From Gnetum montanum (Eukaryota > Streptophyta > Gnetopsida > Gnetales > Gnetaceae), in contig MNCI01037805.1 of NCBI GenBank assembly GCA_015680685.1, positions 11,252 to 47,438 of the forward strand: a stretch of DNA of 36,187 nt, written 5' to 3'. Numbering within the stretch: position 1 is the first letter of the stretch; each line of letters starts with the position of its first letter. Below the pieces are notes generated by a model. It saw only the letters and a program-made list of their open reading frames with translations. It searched no databases and was not told the DNA's origin. The translations under genes and the position numbers were made by a program. Of the stretch, positions 22,593-33,687 are shown one piece after another.

Positions 22593-23740
22593 TTGGAAAT
22601 CCTTGATGAGTTTAAGAAAGAGCCCCTTGAGTTGAAATTGTTGCCCATTAGTATGGAGTACACATTTCTCAAGAATGGAAAATTAGTAATCATTAACGCT
22701 AAGCTTGCTCCTAAACAAAAAGAAAGACTGTTAAAGATGGTAAACCAATGGTCAAAAGCCTTTGCTTGGTCATATCATGAATTAACCATAATAGATCCTC
22801 AGATATGCCAACATAGAATTTACACTAATCCCTCCATGAAATCTCAGTGACAATCACAAAGGCTACTGAACCCAAAGCTTAAGCAAGTGGTTAAGGAAGA
22901 AATTGAACAACTTCTAAAAGCCTAGTTCATCTATCCCATTGTTGATAGTGAATGGGTTAGTCCATTAGTCATTGTACCTAAAAACGGAGGTAAATGGAGG
23001 GTGTGTATAGACTTTAGGCTGTTAAACATGGCAACATTTAAAGACCATTTCTCATTACCATTCGTTGACCAAGTCCTAGATACCATTGCAAGGCATTGCT
23101 ACTATAGTTTTCTGGATGGTTACAATGAATGCAATCAAATTCAAATAGCACCAGAAGACCAAGCCAAGACTACATTCACAAGTCCTTGGAGGACATTTTC
23201 ATATAGGTAGATGTTGTTTGTCTTGTGTAATGCCCTAGCAACATTTCAACGTTTGGTTCTAAGTATATTTCAGCAGCAAATAGGGAATGGTGTGGAGGTC
23301 TTTATGGACGATTTCTCCACCTACAAAGCACACTTCAAACAAGCATTGGACTGATTAGAGAAAGTATTAAAACAATGTATAGAAACCAACTTAAGGCTCA
23401 ATTGGCAAAAAATCCATTTAATGGTCCAAGAAGGCATTGTGTTAGGGCATAAGATTTCACAAACAGGGATAGAGGTAGATCCCAAAAAGATTAAAGTCAT
23501 CCAAGGAATCACTCGTCAACTTGAAACTATAAAAGATATCTAATCATTCCTTAGACATACTAGCTATTATAGATGTTTCATTGAGAACTTTTTGAAGATT
23601 GCAAAACCATTGGTAGAATTAACGAAGAAGGACGTACCCTTTGAATGGGCTAGGGAATGTGAGCTAGCTTTCCAAACCTTGAAACAAAAGCTCATAGAAA
23701 CACCCATTCTACAAGCTCCTAACTAGTCCAGACCATTTCA
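22593..23740 (+). pseudogene. Element 1 reverse transcriptase, decayed
   Basis: Copies genomic RNA into DNA. Motifs in order: a pre-RT helix (22593-22846); SPLVIVPKNGGKWRVCIDFR (about 22960-23020); LPFVDQVLDTIA; the first catalytic Asp region FLDGYNECNQI; TTFTSPWRTFSYR; LCNALATFQR; and the catalytic box FMDDF with Asp codons at 23307-23312. At least five nonsense codons interrupt it. Each fits one C-to-T or G-to-A change (for example TAG where Gln is expected before MLFVLCNA, and TGA where Arg is expected in ALD.LEKVL). Confidence 0.85.
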
Positions 23741-24170
23741 CATAATGATTGACGCATCCAACTTTGCTTTAGGAGCCGTACTTACATAGTTAGATGACCA
23801 AAAATGACCTTATTACATTCACTATGCAAGTCGATGTATTGCTGGTGCACAACTCAATTACACCACAACAGAAAAAGAATTAATTGCTATGGTGTTTGCA
23901 CTAGAAATATTTAGGCACTATGTATTGGGCTATAAAATATTTGTACACATAGATCATAGTGCAATTCGATTTCTAATGAATAAACCAATGGTGAGCCCTT
24001 GCCTCATATGATGGCTTGTGATCTTACAAGAGTTCAACCTTACAATGATCGATTGTAAAGGCATTGAGAATGTTATTGCTAATCATTTATCTCAATATGA
24101 TGGGACAACAAAGAGGATGAATATCCAATCTCTAACTGCTTCCTTGATGAACTCCTCTTTGCAGGTGTAA
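23741..24170 (+). pseudogene. Element 1 RNase H, decayed
   Basis: Degrades the RNA strand of the hybrid. MIDASNFALGAVL supplies the first catalytic Asp, TEKELIAMVFALEIFRHYVL the Glu, and FVHIDHSAIRFLMNK the next Asp. Stops fall after AVLT and in the following segment. ENVIANHLSQYD marks the end of the domain ('N..AD.LSR' in relatives). Confidence 0.8.
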
Positions 24171-25440
24171 TAAACAATCAATTAACCATAGATAAAAATT
24201 GGTATAGTAGAATTTTTACCTATCTTCTCACACAAGAAACACCACAAGAGCTAGACGTGAAAAAAAACAACAGTTTCTTCACCAAGCCAAATGGACATCT
24301 TTATAAGGTGTGTTCCAATGGCTTGGTCCAATGGTGTGTTCCCAATGTAAATCAATTGTGAGTTCTCCAAGATGCTCATGAGGGCCCTTGTGGGGGTCAT
24401 TATGCTGGGAGATGAAAAAATATTAAAATCTTGCTTGTAGAATATTATTGGCCTACATTGTTCTAGGATGCTTATCATTTCGTCCAATCTTGTAAGCACT
24501 ATCAACATGATGGGGGAATGACTGCTAGAATGGACAATAATGGATTCAACCCTTAGAACCCTTCGACATATGGGGTATTGATTTTATGGGGCCTATCACA
24601 CCAATGTCCAATGAAAAAGCCTACATTGTTGTTGCTGTTGACTATTTTACAAAGTGGGTAGAAATAGCCGTTGTTAGAAACTATACATCATCTATCGCTA
24701 TACGATTTATTCAACAACAAATCATAAACAGGTTTGGCGTGCCTTGTGCATTTATTTCTGACAATGGTAAATATTTTACAGGCGTGACTTTTTGAAAGTT
24801 GATGCAATGCTTAGGAGTTGAGCATAAACTAACAACACCATATCATCCTCAAGCGAATGGTCAAGCTGAAGTCACCAATAGGGAGATCACAAAAATATTG
24901 ACATGAACCATTAGCAAATATAAGCAATATTGGAGCACCAAACTGAACGATGCTCTTTGGGCTTATCGCTCTACGTAGAAACTCCCTATAGGCTATTCTC
25001 CCTATGAGTTAGTGTACAGTAAACTTCCAACACTTCCTATCCAAGCTGAGCTCTATACACTATCTACAGCATGTGACCTTAACCTTTACCTCAGTCTAGT
25101 GCAAAAAGAATGGTTAATGAACCTTAACTTGCTAGATGAGAACTGATTAGCCACCCTATCATCCAACAAATTGCACAAGGCCTTCAACAAGCAACGTCAT
25201 GACCTAAGAATTAGGAAATTTAAATACCAACCATGAGATAAGGTTCTGTATTGGAATCCCACACATGTTCCACAATGAACTAAATTTCAAACATTGTGGG
25301 AAGGACCTTATATCATTCATGAAACTTTCCCTTCAAGGATCATGATGATCTATAAACTTGAAAGCCCATATAGGAAATTATTAGTCAACATCCAATAAAC
25401 TAAACCTTTCCATGAGCCTAAAATGGCCAATACTAATACT
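24171..25440 (+). pseudogene. Element 1 integrase, decayed
   Basis: Inserts the cDNA. The zinc domain is recognisable from HEGPCGGHYAGR and SCKHYQ, but the second Cys of the usual CxxC is absent. The DDE core is complete: Asp in GIDFMGP (24580-24582), Asp in FISDNGKYF (24760-24762) and Glu in ANGQAEVTNREI (24868-24870). The C-terminal part follows (ALWAYRS, PYELVYSKLPTLPI, then a WEGPYIIHE segment at about 25298-25324). Stops occur after GVTF, KILT, YRST and elsewhere. Confidence 0.85.
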
Positions 25441-27383
25441 ACCTCTATTAATGAACAACCTTCATTATTTTGGATCTCCTCCTTTCGACACAATCATGGG
25501 GGAGATGGCCACTAATGTTAACCATTCTAAAGCCCTTAATTCCTTTGTCTTTATGTTTTTACACATTTTTATTTTACACCATTGTTAACCTTTTTACTAC
25601 TTCTTCCTCTATAACATTTTATTTGATTTACTCTCATTCATCATATAATAAGTTCTCATGATGGTGGATTGTACTATAATGGTGTTGATTACTAATGTTT
25701 GGCTTTTACCTTTGACTTTCAATGTTGATGCTAAGATATGGGTTCTTCTGATAAAACGGGTAATGAGTCCACATCACCCATCCATCTATACAACTCTATG
25801 GTCTCCTTTTGTTTTGGAAATGTACTGTCCCTTTTTCTAAGTAAACTTATTAATCAATTGGTGGCTTGGTATCCTTCAAACCAAGGAAAGATTTAAATGG
25901 ATTGAAAAGGGTGTGACTTCAAGGGGTTCAACGCATTTGTGCTAGCTATTCTCTTGGGTACTTGGATGTTTTTCATAGGTTTTCCACCATTCCACTATTG
26001 ACCAATATCGAGAAGTCAACTAAATCAAGTAAGTCTTTGCATGGTGTGGTTCTCATGCAAAAAAAAAAAAAAACCTAGTAATAATTGAAAGCACACCCCT
26101 TAGACATAATAAAGAAACATGGGCTACAAGGACTAGTTATGGCACTGGAAAGACATGTTACCTAGGACTAAAGGTTTCCTCTAACTAAGGCCCTTTTATC
26201 ACTTCTTGCTCCTCTTTTCTTTCTCTTGTTGGAATGGTGGTGGCTCTGTGGATGCATTCTTGTTGCTTCAAGAGGATGGGTTGGTCAAGTATGTCGATGC
26301 AAGGTCACTGGATGTGGTTAGTCTTAAATTAGGATTTGGAATGAATACTATTAAGTCACCTTAATCACATACTACACAAGGGACTTTCCACAACCTTGAT
26401 TTTGGGATTCCATTCCATTCCATTCTCTCTTTTCTGTATTACTTTCCATATTCCACCTCATTTTCGATTTTACGATTAGTCTATATCTTAGTTGACACAT
26501 TGTTATTCTTTGGTAAACTCTTGTGGGTAAGTTCTTAACCATTGTTTCTATATGTCATTCCTAGAGCCTATAGACTCTTTAGTTTGTAGGTTTGTCAGGG
26601 CATAAAGGGCATGAGCCTAGTTTGGGAAGGATCCATTGGCATTTCTTTTTGGTGCAATTGTTATGCTTTCTCCCTTAAACATTTCTTGCAATCAACTATT
26701 TCTCATTTCACCTCATCAATGACATTCATTTTTGTTTTGTCTTAATGGCTTCAGCATTGTTAGTTCTCTCATCTTTCTTGTTCTTTCGATTTCCATCTTA
26801 TTGCTACTGAAGGTTTGCTCTTAGTCGTGGGGGTCCCTATTACAAATTTTTTTCCATTCCATTACTTATCTCACCCCTACACCTTGGGTAGTTAGTAGTT
26901 ACAAATCCCTAACCCAGTATCTACCATACCCACAACCTAGCCAATGTGCTTCATATTAAGGTAAGGTATCAATTGCATTATATCTTATCTATCCTTGCTA
27001 ATTCATGATTGTGTTGTGTGTGCAGATGGTGATCACATGAACAATGGACTGGGATAGGAGGGAGAACTTGGGATGGACTAGAGCTAGAGTGTTTATGTGA
27101 AGAACATGCTTAATCTTGTGGCCAGGAATGAACAATGGTGTGCACAATTTTGATAGTGGTAGCAAGGAACCTCATTTTCTTCTCTCTCTCTCTCTCTCTT
27201 GAAGCTATCAAATGAGGGGCTGGATGTCATCTATGTGCAGTGTTCACCACAATGGTTATGAACAACAATGCTATAATATGTTTGTCGATCTGTTCATTGG
27301 GTACTTTGAGTCTGTCACTTCATGTCACTGTTAGTTTTCGCTCAGTCAATAATCCCATACCTTCCCAATATTTTGTAAGGAAC
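25441..27383 (+). mobile_element. Post-integrase non-coding spacer of element 1
   Basis: About 1.9 kb without coding sequence. It opens with a PPT-like CAATCATGGGGGAGATGG at 25491, contains a 15-base A run (26059-26073) and a (TC)n microsatellite (27181-27199), and shares CACTGGAAAGACATGTTACC with the spacer of element 0. In element 0 the matching interval also carries a long extra ORF; no trace of that ORF is seen here. Confidence 0.6.
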
Positions 27384-27416
27384 TCGAGGACGAGTTTTCA
27401 TTCAGTCATGGGGGTA
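27384..27416 (+). other. Polypurine tract of element 1
   Basis: CTCGAGGACGAGTTTTCATT followed by CAGTCATGGGGGTA directly before the LTR's TG at 27417. The CATGGGGG run is the likely plus-strand primer. The same block precedes the LTR of element 0. Confidence 0.75.
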
Positions 27417-28222
27417 TGATGAGTCGCAATATCGAGACTACGATATCAGAGCTTGCCAAGCGATATCATACACCCAGTGTCAGAACCTGTCTCATTGCCT
27501 ATAAATAAGAGACTGGGGCACTTGATATGCAGTTAGTTTTCTTAGTCCCTTACCCAAACTCTTGCAGTTTTTCCTTTCCAGAGTTAGAATTATTTCTAAG
27601 TGCCCATACTAGGAGTCATAAAGTGAACAGATCTTTATTTGAGCATTATGTACCTAAGCACACCTTATGTCTAAAAATAAATATGAACTTTGTGATAAAC
27701 CTTGCAACATTCAGAATAGCTTATTTATTGCATTTAATGTTATTTATAGTTAGTTCACACTTTCATTAGTTAATTGATGTTGTTCTTATAGAGTTATTAA
27801 TCTTCAACAAGTAAGCACACTCAGTACGACCACTTTGAGCATACGTGGAACACTTGGCAACCCAGTAAGGACTAGTGTTTGGTAATCCCAGTAGTGTTAC
27901 ACTGGTTTAGGATGTGTCTGGCAAGTGGGAATAGATGCTGGTGTTAGGACTAGCTAGAGCATAGTTGATTAGTTAAATTAAATTAGTTACTCACTTATTT
28001 CATTTCTCCACTTTAAGCACCAAGAACATAAAACATAAAAATCACATACCTTAGGTTTACTTAACCATACGATCATCTCGTACAAGTAAGCTTGGGAAGA
28101 TAACGATCGCATAACCCATTCTTGTTCTGTGAAGGTGCATAAGCACTTAGTCCTTGGAGTTCGATCAGATCGTGCGTGAACACTTGTATTCATATGGTTG
28201 GGTGTAGGGGTACCTCGCCGCT
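27417..28222 (+). repeat. 3' LTR of element 1, missing its last few bases
   Basis: Aligns with 18365-19214; about 28 bp of the length difference comes from two fewer 14-bp units. Similarity ends at ...TACCTCGCCGCT (28222), where the 5' copy goes on with CATCA. The break coincides with the TG start of element 2, so the tail of this LTR should lie beyond the far end of element 2. Confidence 0.85.
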
Positions 28223-28311
28223 TGAAACACCGTGAAAATTACGAGTTGGCCTCAGGCAAAGATTCGCAATTCAAGCGAGAGTGCGCATCAGTTTTGTTGA
28301 AGGACAAGTTT

Positions 28312-28344
28312 ACGCTCTATCACGCATGGCAGCGTGATGAGCGT
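28312..28344 (+). repeat. Inverted repeat in element 2 LTR
   Basis: ACGCTC-TA-TCACGC, a 6-nt loop, then GCGTGA-T-GAGCGT: two nested 6-bp arms with a small bulge, a near-perfect 12-bp stem. It uses the same words as the downstream 49-bp array. Confidence 0.8.
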
Positions 28345-28490
28345 GATAAGCTCCAAGATAGTCGAAAGCAGAGTCCAGAGAAGCACAACAGTTCGACACT
28401 TTTTCTTGCAGCGAATGAATAACTTGTCTTTATGCTTGTTACGCGGCGGTGCGTACCATTGCGTATGTCATCATTAAAGCTAGGCATCAT

Positions 28491-28680
28491 TTACGCTTCA
28501 TCACGCGCAGCTGCGTAGTGAGCGTAAGTTACACATTATTTACGCTTCATCACGCGCAGCTGCGTAGTGAGCGTAAGTTGCACATTATTTACACTTCATT
28601 ACGCGCAGCTGCGTAGTGAGCATAAGTTGTACATTATCTACGCTTTGTCACGCGCAGCTACGTAGTGAGCGTAAAACAAT
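28491..28680 (+). repeat. 49-bp tandem array, four units, each an imperfect palindrome
   Basis: Units start at 28491, 28540, 28589 and 28638, exactly 49 bp apart. Each has TTACGCTTCATCACGC, the core GCAGCTGC, then GTAGTGAGCGTAA, followed by a 12-bp AT-rich link. Outer arms TTACGCT/AGCGTAA and core GCAGCTGC are self-complementary. Units 1 and 2 are almost identical; unit 4 is the most diverged. The array lies about 250 bp upstream of the TATA box. Confidence 0.9.
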
Positions 28681-28706
28681 TTTGAGCCTGTTGTTGTTTA
28701 CACCGG

Positions 28707-28746
28707 ATTACGCTCATACACGCAACACAACGCGAATGAGCGTAAT
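28707..28746 (+). repeat. Perfect 11-bp inverted repeat in element 2 LTR
   Basis: ATTACGCTCAT (28707-28717) and ATGAGCGTAAT (28736-28746) are exact reverse complements separated by 18 bp. The arms are a clean version of the half-sites in the 49-bp units. Confidence 0.9.
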
Positions 28747-28767
28747 ACAGCCTGAAGACAATTGAAG

Positions 28768-28818
28768 CACGCTCAACATGTACCTGCTTTTCACATGCAC
28801 AGCATGCAAACGAGCGTG
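28768..28818 (+). repeat. 7-bp inverted repeat CACGCTC/GAGCGTG
   Basis: CACGCTC at 28768-28774 and GAGCGTG at 28812-28818, 37 bp apart. Another pair of the same half-site words. Confidence 0.65.
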
Positions 28819-28923
28819 TTGTGCGTAGTCACAGTCTGACTTAAAATGATCAAGTCAACGGGACCTGAAACATCCGGGACCCACGTCATCAGGGTTGCAC
28901 CTTTTCCACGAAGCGTCGCGGCC

Positions 28924-28931
28924 TATAAATA
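28924..28931 (+). promoter_or_regulatory. TATA box of element 2 LTR
   Basis: TATAAATA in GCCTATAAATACCTCAG, the same GCCTATAAATA context as in the LTR of element 1. It marks the likely U3/R transition for sense transcription. Confidence 0.65.
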
Positions 28932-29628
28932 CCTCAGTTGACAAAGATACCAGGGTTGGCAAATTAGAGAAGCAGAAGCATTTTTCTGAGCACCAGAGCA
29001 TTTAGCACTTTGGAGCAGAGATACAAAGAACAGCGCTTTGGCAATTGCTGATATTATCACCTTACAGCCGAAGCAAAGCATAGTTCGCTTTGAGCACCGG
29101 TGGCAGGAGTAATCGTTCTGCTGAAAAGGACTCTATCAATCAGAAGCAATTGATCGGTAGACGTCAAAGCTTGGCCCGCCTTGCATCTCAGCTTTAGCCC
29201 CTAAGGTAGATCGGACTTCTGTTTAGACCGTTTTGCTTGTTGTTTTGTGCTTGTTTCACATCCTGTAATTGGGGACACCCCAGTGTAATTTCTCATGCAA
29301 AATACACATTTTTAAGTCAAAGCGCAGATCTTGAAGCTACGTGCTTCTCTTATGTCAGCCTCCTTTTATCGTGTTTAGCGTTATCACCGTTGTAATTCGC
29401 CTACAGCGTTTTCCCCTCATTTTACGACTCCTCGAACCAGATCGCTTTCTTTTACTTAATTTTCATTGTTTTACTGACCCGTAAGTCCCTGTCTGATTGA
29501 CAAGACCGTTCAGGGCGCCGCGGATTCATTTTTTCCAGCATAGCCCTCGCGCGGATCCGTGGCTAAAACTGTATACGCAGAATCTCAGTCGGTTCCAGTT
29601 GCCGACGTTTTCTGTCGCTACAGTTTTC

Positions 29629-29645
29629 TGGCGCTAGAAGGAGGG
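29629..29645 (+). other. Putative primer-binding site of element 2
   Basis: TGGCGCTAGAAGGAGGG starts with TGG, as a tRNA-primed PBS must, and resembles PBS-like sequences at this place in plant Ty3/Gypsy elements. It lies 230 bp before the gag ATG. I could not name the tRNA, and the proximity of a CA dinucleotide 7 bp upstream is the only other support. Confidence 0.4.
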
Positions 29646-29874
29646 CCTTCAGGCTCCGATCCGAATATTTCGGGTGACCCTGGTAGTGATCCATACCCTA
29701 AAACCATAGACGTAATATCTGTAAGGAAGTCTACGGTCCATCGCGTGGTATAGATCTGTCACAAGGATGGTTTCTCTGAAATCCTACAGGGTAGAAAGCC
29801 TTTTTGTGCTTTTTTTTATTGCCAGCCATTTTCTTTTAGATCCGATTACCCGTTACTTTCGATTTCATCGATCA

Positions 29875-32800
29875 ATGGATTCTTTTTACTCAAACACAAC
29901 CGCCATGGTCGCCACCGATCTAGGTGTTGCACCTATCAATCCTACAGCAGCCACAGGACCAGCTCCTGGCGCAACCGGTCCTCAGGGACCATTGCGCCAT
30001 TCATTGAGGCTTCAGGGGAAAGAGCCTATCTTCACGGTTATAACCCCTGAAGAATACAATTTCATATGCATCAAGATCCAGGCGAGGCTGGCTCTTAGCC
30101 GAGTCGAGCTGGAGGCGAAGCGAAATTTTGAGGTGCTCCACCGAGGGGATTATGATTTTAAGCCGACAACCTACGACATAATCCCCTTGACCGAACACCA
30201 ACACGAGCTTATCGCACAGTTGGTCATGGCCAGAGGCCAGACTTCACAACCTGCGGTGGAGCCCCAGCATGGGGAAGAGGCAGAGGACGAATTCGCGGCT
30301 CTGTCTGAACATTCGTTCCATACTCTGACGCCCCACACCCACATAAATCCGTCGTTCCCTTTCAACGGAGAGGCAGCCTTTCTTGACCCAGCCGCGACCG
30401 CGTAGACGTAAATCCTTGTCCTTCCGTAGGCCAATGCGCAGCCGTCTGGGTTCCAATCACAAATACCGCACCATAACGCGGGCGTTGTTCCATCACCATG
30501 GGTACTTAGTATCCCAACGATGATCCCCGCGACCACCGCGTCCCATTTCATCTCGCAGATACAACCCCATAACGTATCTGTAACACACCCGGCTCAGGCC
30601 ATGCCGCTTCCGCATCCGCAAACTCAACAGATACCCGTGAACACTCAGCCACAAACATACATCCAGCAGCCTGCCGCAAGTCAGTGGGTCAACCCAGCGG
30701 TGCAACATGCTCAGTCGGTGGTGTACGGCGTGCAGCCCCCTTTTGCACCTGCGGCACAACTACCACAGGGAATCCCGCGGTATACCTATCCCTATTTTGT
30801 GCAGCAGGCAACTGCCAACCCTTCTGCCCAAACCAGCAGGTGGTGGTCTTCGCAGGCCCCTCCGCCTGCAGGGGCCCCCGCCCAGCCAGCAGCCAGCCAG
30901 CCTCTGCCGTTGTTTCCGTTTCCTGGCGCCGCCCTCCCGGTCCAACCCCCTGCCCTCCCGGTCCAACCCCCTGCACCTGCTGCACAGTCACCTCCGTCAA
31001 CGGGTCTGGACCAAGCCTTCCAGCTTATACAGACCCTCACTGAGGAGGTCCGACGCCTTAAAGTCGCTGGATCTGATACCATTCAGATCATGGATTTCTA
31101 TTAGGATGATCCGATCAATCCAGCGGTCCCCATGCTGTCGTTGCCACCAGGGATGTCCCTCCCTCACTTTACCAAGTATAAGGGGGAGGGGGATCCCAAC
31201 ACTCATCTAGCCACCTTCAGATCTGAATCTTTGTTGTTACAGCAATGGCCGCACACTTTAATCCGAGTCTTCGCGATGTTATTAACGGGGAAGGATTTGG
31301 ACTGGTATAGAGCTCTCCCACGCTCTTCCATTTCGACTTTGGAAGAGCTGCTGACCCAATTTGTGACCCGTTTCAAATACAATCTGAAGCTGGAAGTCAC
31401 GATGGAACAGTTTATGGGGGTGAAACAAGACCCGCTCGAGCCAGTCCAAAATTTTATACAGCGTTGGAACGCTACCTTGAATAAGATCCGCGACCCGATC
31501 GCGGACTCCCATCTACTAGCTATATTCAAGGGAGCAGTCAACGACTTTATTAAGTCTAAGCTGTATTATCTTTCCCCCGGCAATATACATCAGGCCTTCG
31601 CCCAGGTCCGAAGCATCCAAGATGCTACGGAGGCCAGCAAAGACCCAGCATACGTTGCCTACAAAAACGCACACAACAAAGCCAAAGACAAAGGCAAGGC
31701 AGCGACAACGACAGTAGCTGCGCTAACTGAAAATGCAAAAAACAAGAACAAGAAGGCGCCCACAACACCGCCCCCTGAGGCCACGGCTGGTGCCGGCACC
31801 AGCCAAACCACCGCTGCCCCTGAAAGTTCCCCCCAGCCAAAGCCAAATTTTGAGCATAAAGATCGTTCAAAGTATGCGGCTTTACCTGTAAGGCATTCTG
31901 AATTGTTGAAACAACTGTTAGCAGCAGGACACATTCAACCTAAGAAAGTGTCCGAGGAAGCCCTGAAGCGTCACAGACGTCACTGTGAACTGCTGAAGGA
32001 CCCTTTTTTAGCTCTGCCTAATGAACCAGCAGTCCCGAAATCTTTCAGGTTGGACCGTTTCTGTGACTACCACCAAATGTGTGGTCACGACACGGATTAC
32101 TGCTAGGCATTGAAGGACGACATTCAACGCATGATCGACGAAGGTCATCTAAAATTAGACAGCAGTAACCCTACGCGTCCAGAAAACCAAACACTGCATG
32201 TGTATAAGGATCCGTTGAACGCAAATTACGATCCTTATACAATCACTGTGGTGAGTACGGACAGTGAGCGTAAGGGACCGCCAAAATCGCCTTTTGTTTT
32301 GCGCGTCCCCGCTAGCTCACCAAGGGGACCAACTACTTTAGCGGCAGCCGGTGGGGCCTCACAGCCACCTTTCATCATACGGGCACCTTCTCAGTTACGC
32401 CCTCAGTCACGCGACAGTACTCAAGCCGCGGCTCCGTCCGAGCCCACACCTAGAGCGCCCTTCATTATCAGGGCTCCAGGATCATGGCCTGCTCCTCTTA
32501 CGCAGGGACAGACCTCCCGTCAAAACTACCAACCATCGCCTCCCAAGCGGAAGGAGGAGAATACCGCAGTTAACGTAGAAAGAGACCACTCTACGCTCGG
32601 CTTCCCTAAGCCCAGGCCCCTGGCCTCTGTGCCTTTGTCCATGCCCCAGAAGCATGCCAAAGGTACAGAAACGCAGCCACCTTCTCTTGGCAGGAAGAAG
32701 AACAACCCCCCCACCGACACCACTCCGCCTCGAGAGATCCGTCTTTTGGGCCGAATGGAGGAAAACAAGGGGGATAAACAACCCTGCCGAGAGAAGGACC

Positions 32801-33687
32801 TCCTCGATGCATTCACGCAGGTCAAACAAGCTCTTAAGCAAAAGAACACAACGCTGAGTTTGTACGACCTACTGATGACTTCTCGAGAACACCGTGAGGC
32901 TATGGTACGCATGCTGACGTCCATAATAGTGGATGCCAGCCTGCCGACGGAAGAGGAAGCGATACACGCTATCATGTTTCCTTCCGAGGCTAAACCCCCC
33001 AAGCCTACCTCGTTGACCTTCCTGGACGAGTCTGTCAACGATGATCTGGAGAAAGGTCAAGTAACGACTGAGCCTATGTTCATTACCATTCGGGTCGGTC
33101 AGTACCGGATCCGGAGGGTACACGTGGATGATGGTGCAGCTGCTAACGTCGTTCCCTATTCCATTGTGGATAGGCTGGGATTAGTCGACCAGATCACTCC
33201 CACGACAACAGCTTGTGTGAAATTGTTCAACGGAGCACGGGTTCAAGTCAAGGGGACGGTGCGTATTGAGTTTGTGGCGGGGAATCAATTCCGAACGGAA
33301 GCCACATTCTTAGTCGTCGAGGAGATGCCCGGCTTTAACTTAATCTTAGGGAGGTCGTGGTTAGCCCAGCTGAGGGCAGTCTCGTCGTCGATACATCAAG
33401 AGATACACCTGCCCTACGTCGGAGGGGAGGTTATCATACGCGACAACGAGATCACCCCCAGGACCGTCAACAACATTGCAGAAGAACGGGGTTCGGAGAT
33501 TGAAATGACTGACGATCAGTCCCATCCCCAAGTCCCCGAACAAACTGATAACAAAGACGACAGTCTAGGCTGGGCCGACCTGCCATTTCTGGATGACAGC
33601 GTAGAGGAGTCCAATCATAAGCCTCCTCGCCCTTACGCAGCGTTCAACGTGAAGGCCATTAAGAGACAATTGCATATCGATGGTTGA
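29875..33687 (+). pseudogene. Element 2 gag-protease polyprotein, one phase with five nonsense codons
   Basis: A single reading phase of 1271 codons. Start: ATG 29875 (MDSFYSNTTAMV), or 29767 for a longer, more hydrophobic lead. The N-terminal part (29875-31104) is Pro/Gln/Ala-rich with a repeated LPVQPPA motif. The capsid (about 31130-31660) has LPHFTKYKGEGDPNTHLATF, WYRALP, FVTRFKYN and IQRWNA, typical of Retrotrans_gag. CDYHQMCGHDTDYC (about 32065-32103) matches the knuckle-like end of plant gag. A Pro-rich linker leads to the protease (about 33070-33420): VHVDDGAAANVVP active site and LILGRSWLAQLRA. Stops: TAG 30403, TAA 30409, TAG 30427, TAG 31102, TAG 32104. All can come from CAG or CAA, and the phase is unchanged across all of them. 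The frame ends at TGA 33685 with no RT after it. Confidence 0.85.

Larger units (their letters stand above)
18365..28222 (+). mobile_element. Element 1: complete but dead Ty3/Gypsy LTR retrotransposon
   Basis: Full-length order: 5' LTR 18365-19214, PBS 19216, gag, PR, RT, RNase H, INT, 1.9-kb spacer, PPT, 3' LTR 27417-28222. The RT box FMDDFS and the tRNA-Asp-like PBS point to the Athila/Tat branch of plant Ty3/Gypsy. Every ORF carries many stops, mostly TAG, TGA or TAA in places where CAG, CGA, CAA or TGG is expected. By eye the LTRs differ at about 25 of 230 positions in the stretch starting 18467/27491, so insertion is old. The expected 5-bp target duplication cannot be tested because element 2 occupies the 3' flank. 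Confidence 0.88.
28223..29622 (+). repeat. 5' LTR of element 2 (~1.4 kb, boundaries inferred)
   Basis: Start is set at TGAAACACCGTG, where homology to element 1 stops. The end is set at the CA at 29621-29622, a few bases before the PBS-like sequence. It contains a TATA box at 28924, a CACGTCA motif (ACGT core) at 28882-28888, and a striking set of ACGCTC/GAGCGT dyads between 28312 and 28818. The second LTR is not in the window, so neither edge is confirmed by pairing. Confidence 0.55.

Noticed and set aside
28491-28680. Regular 49-bp repeats resembling a CRISPR array
   Set aside because: The whole unit including the 'spacer' part repeats, the host is a plant, and the array lies in an LTR promoter region. 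It is a tandem repeat with dyads.
30171-33123. Numerous minus-strand and shifted frames across gag-PR of element 2
   Set aside because: GC-rich, Pro/Gln-rich coding DNA leaves other phases open by chance. The plus-strand phase has the gag and protease motifs.
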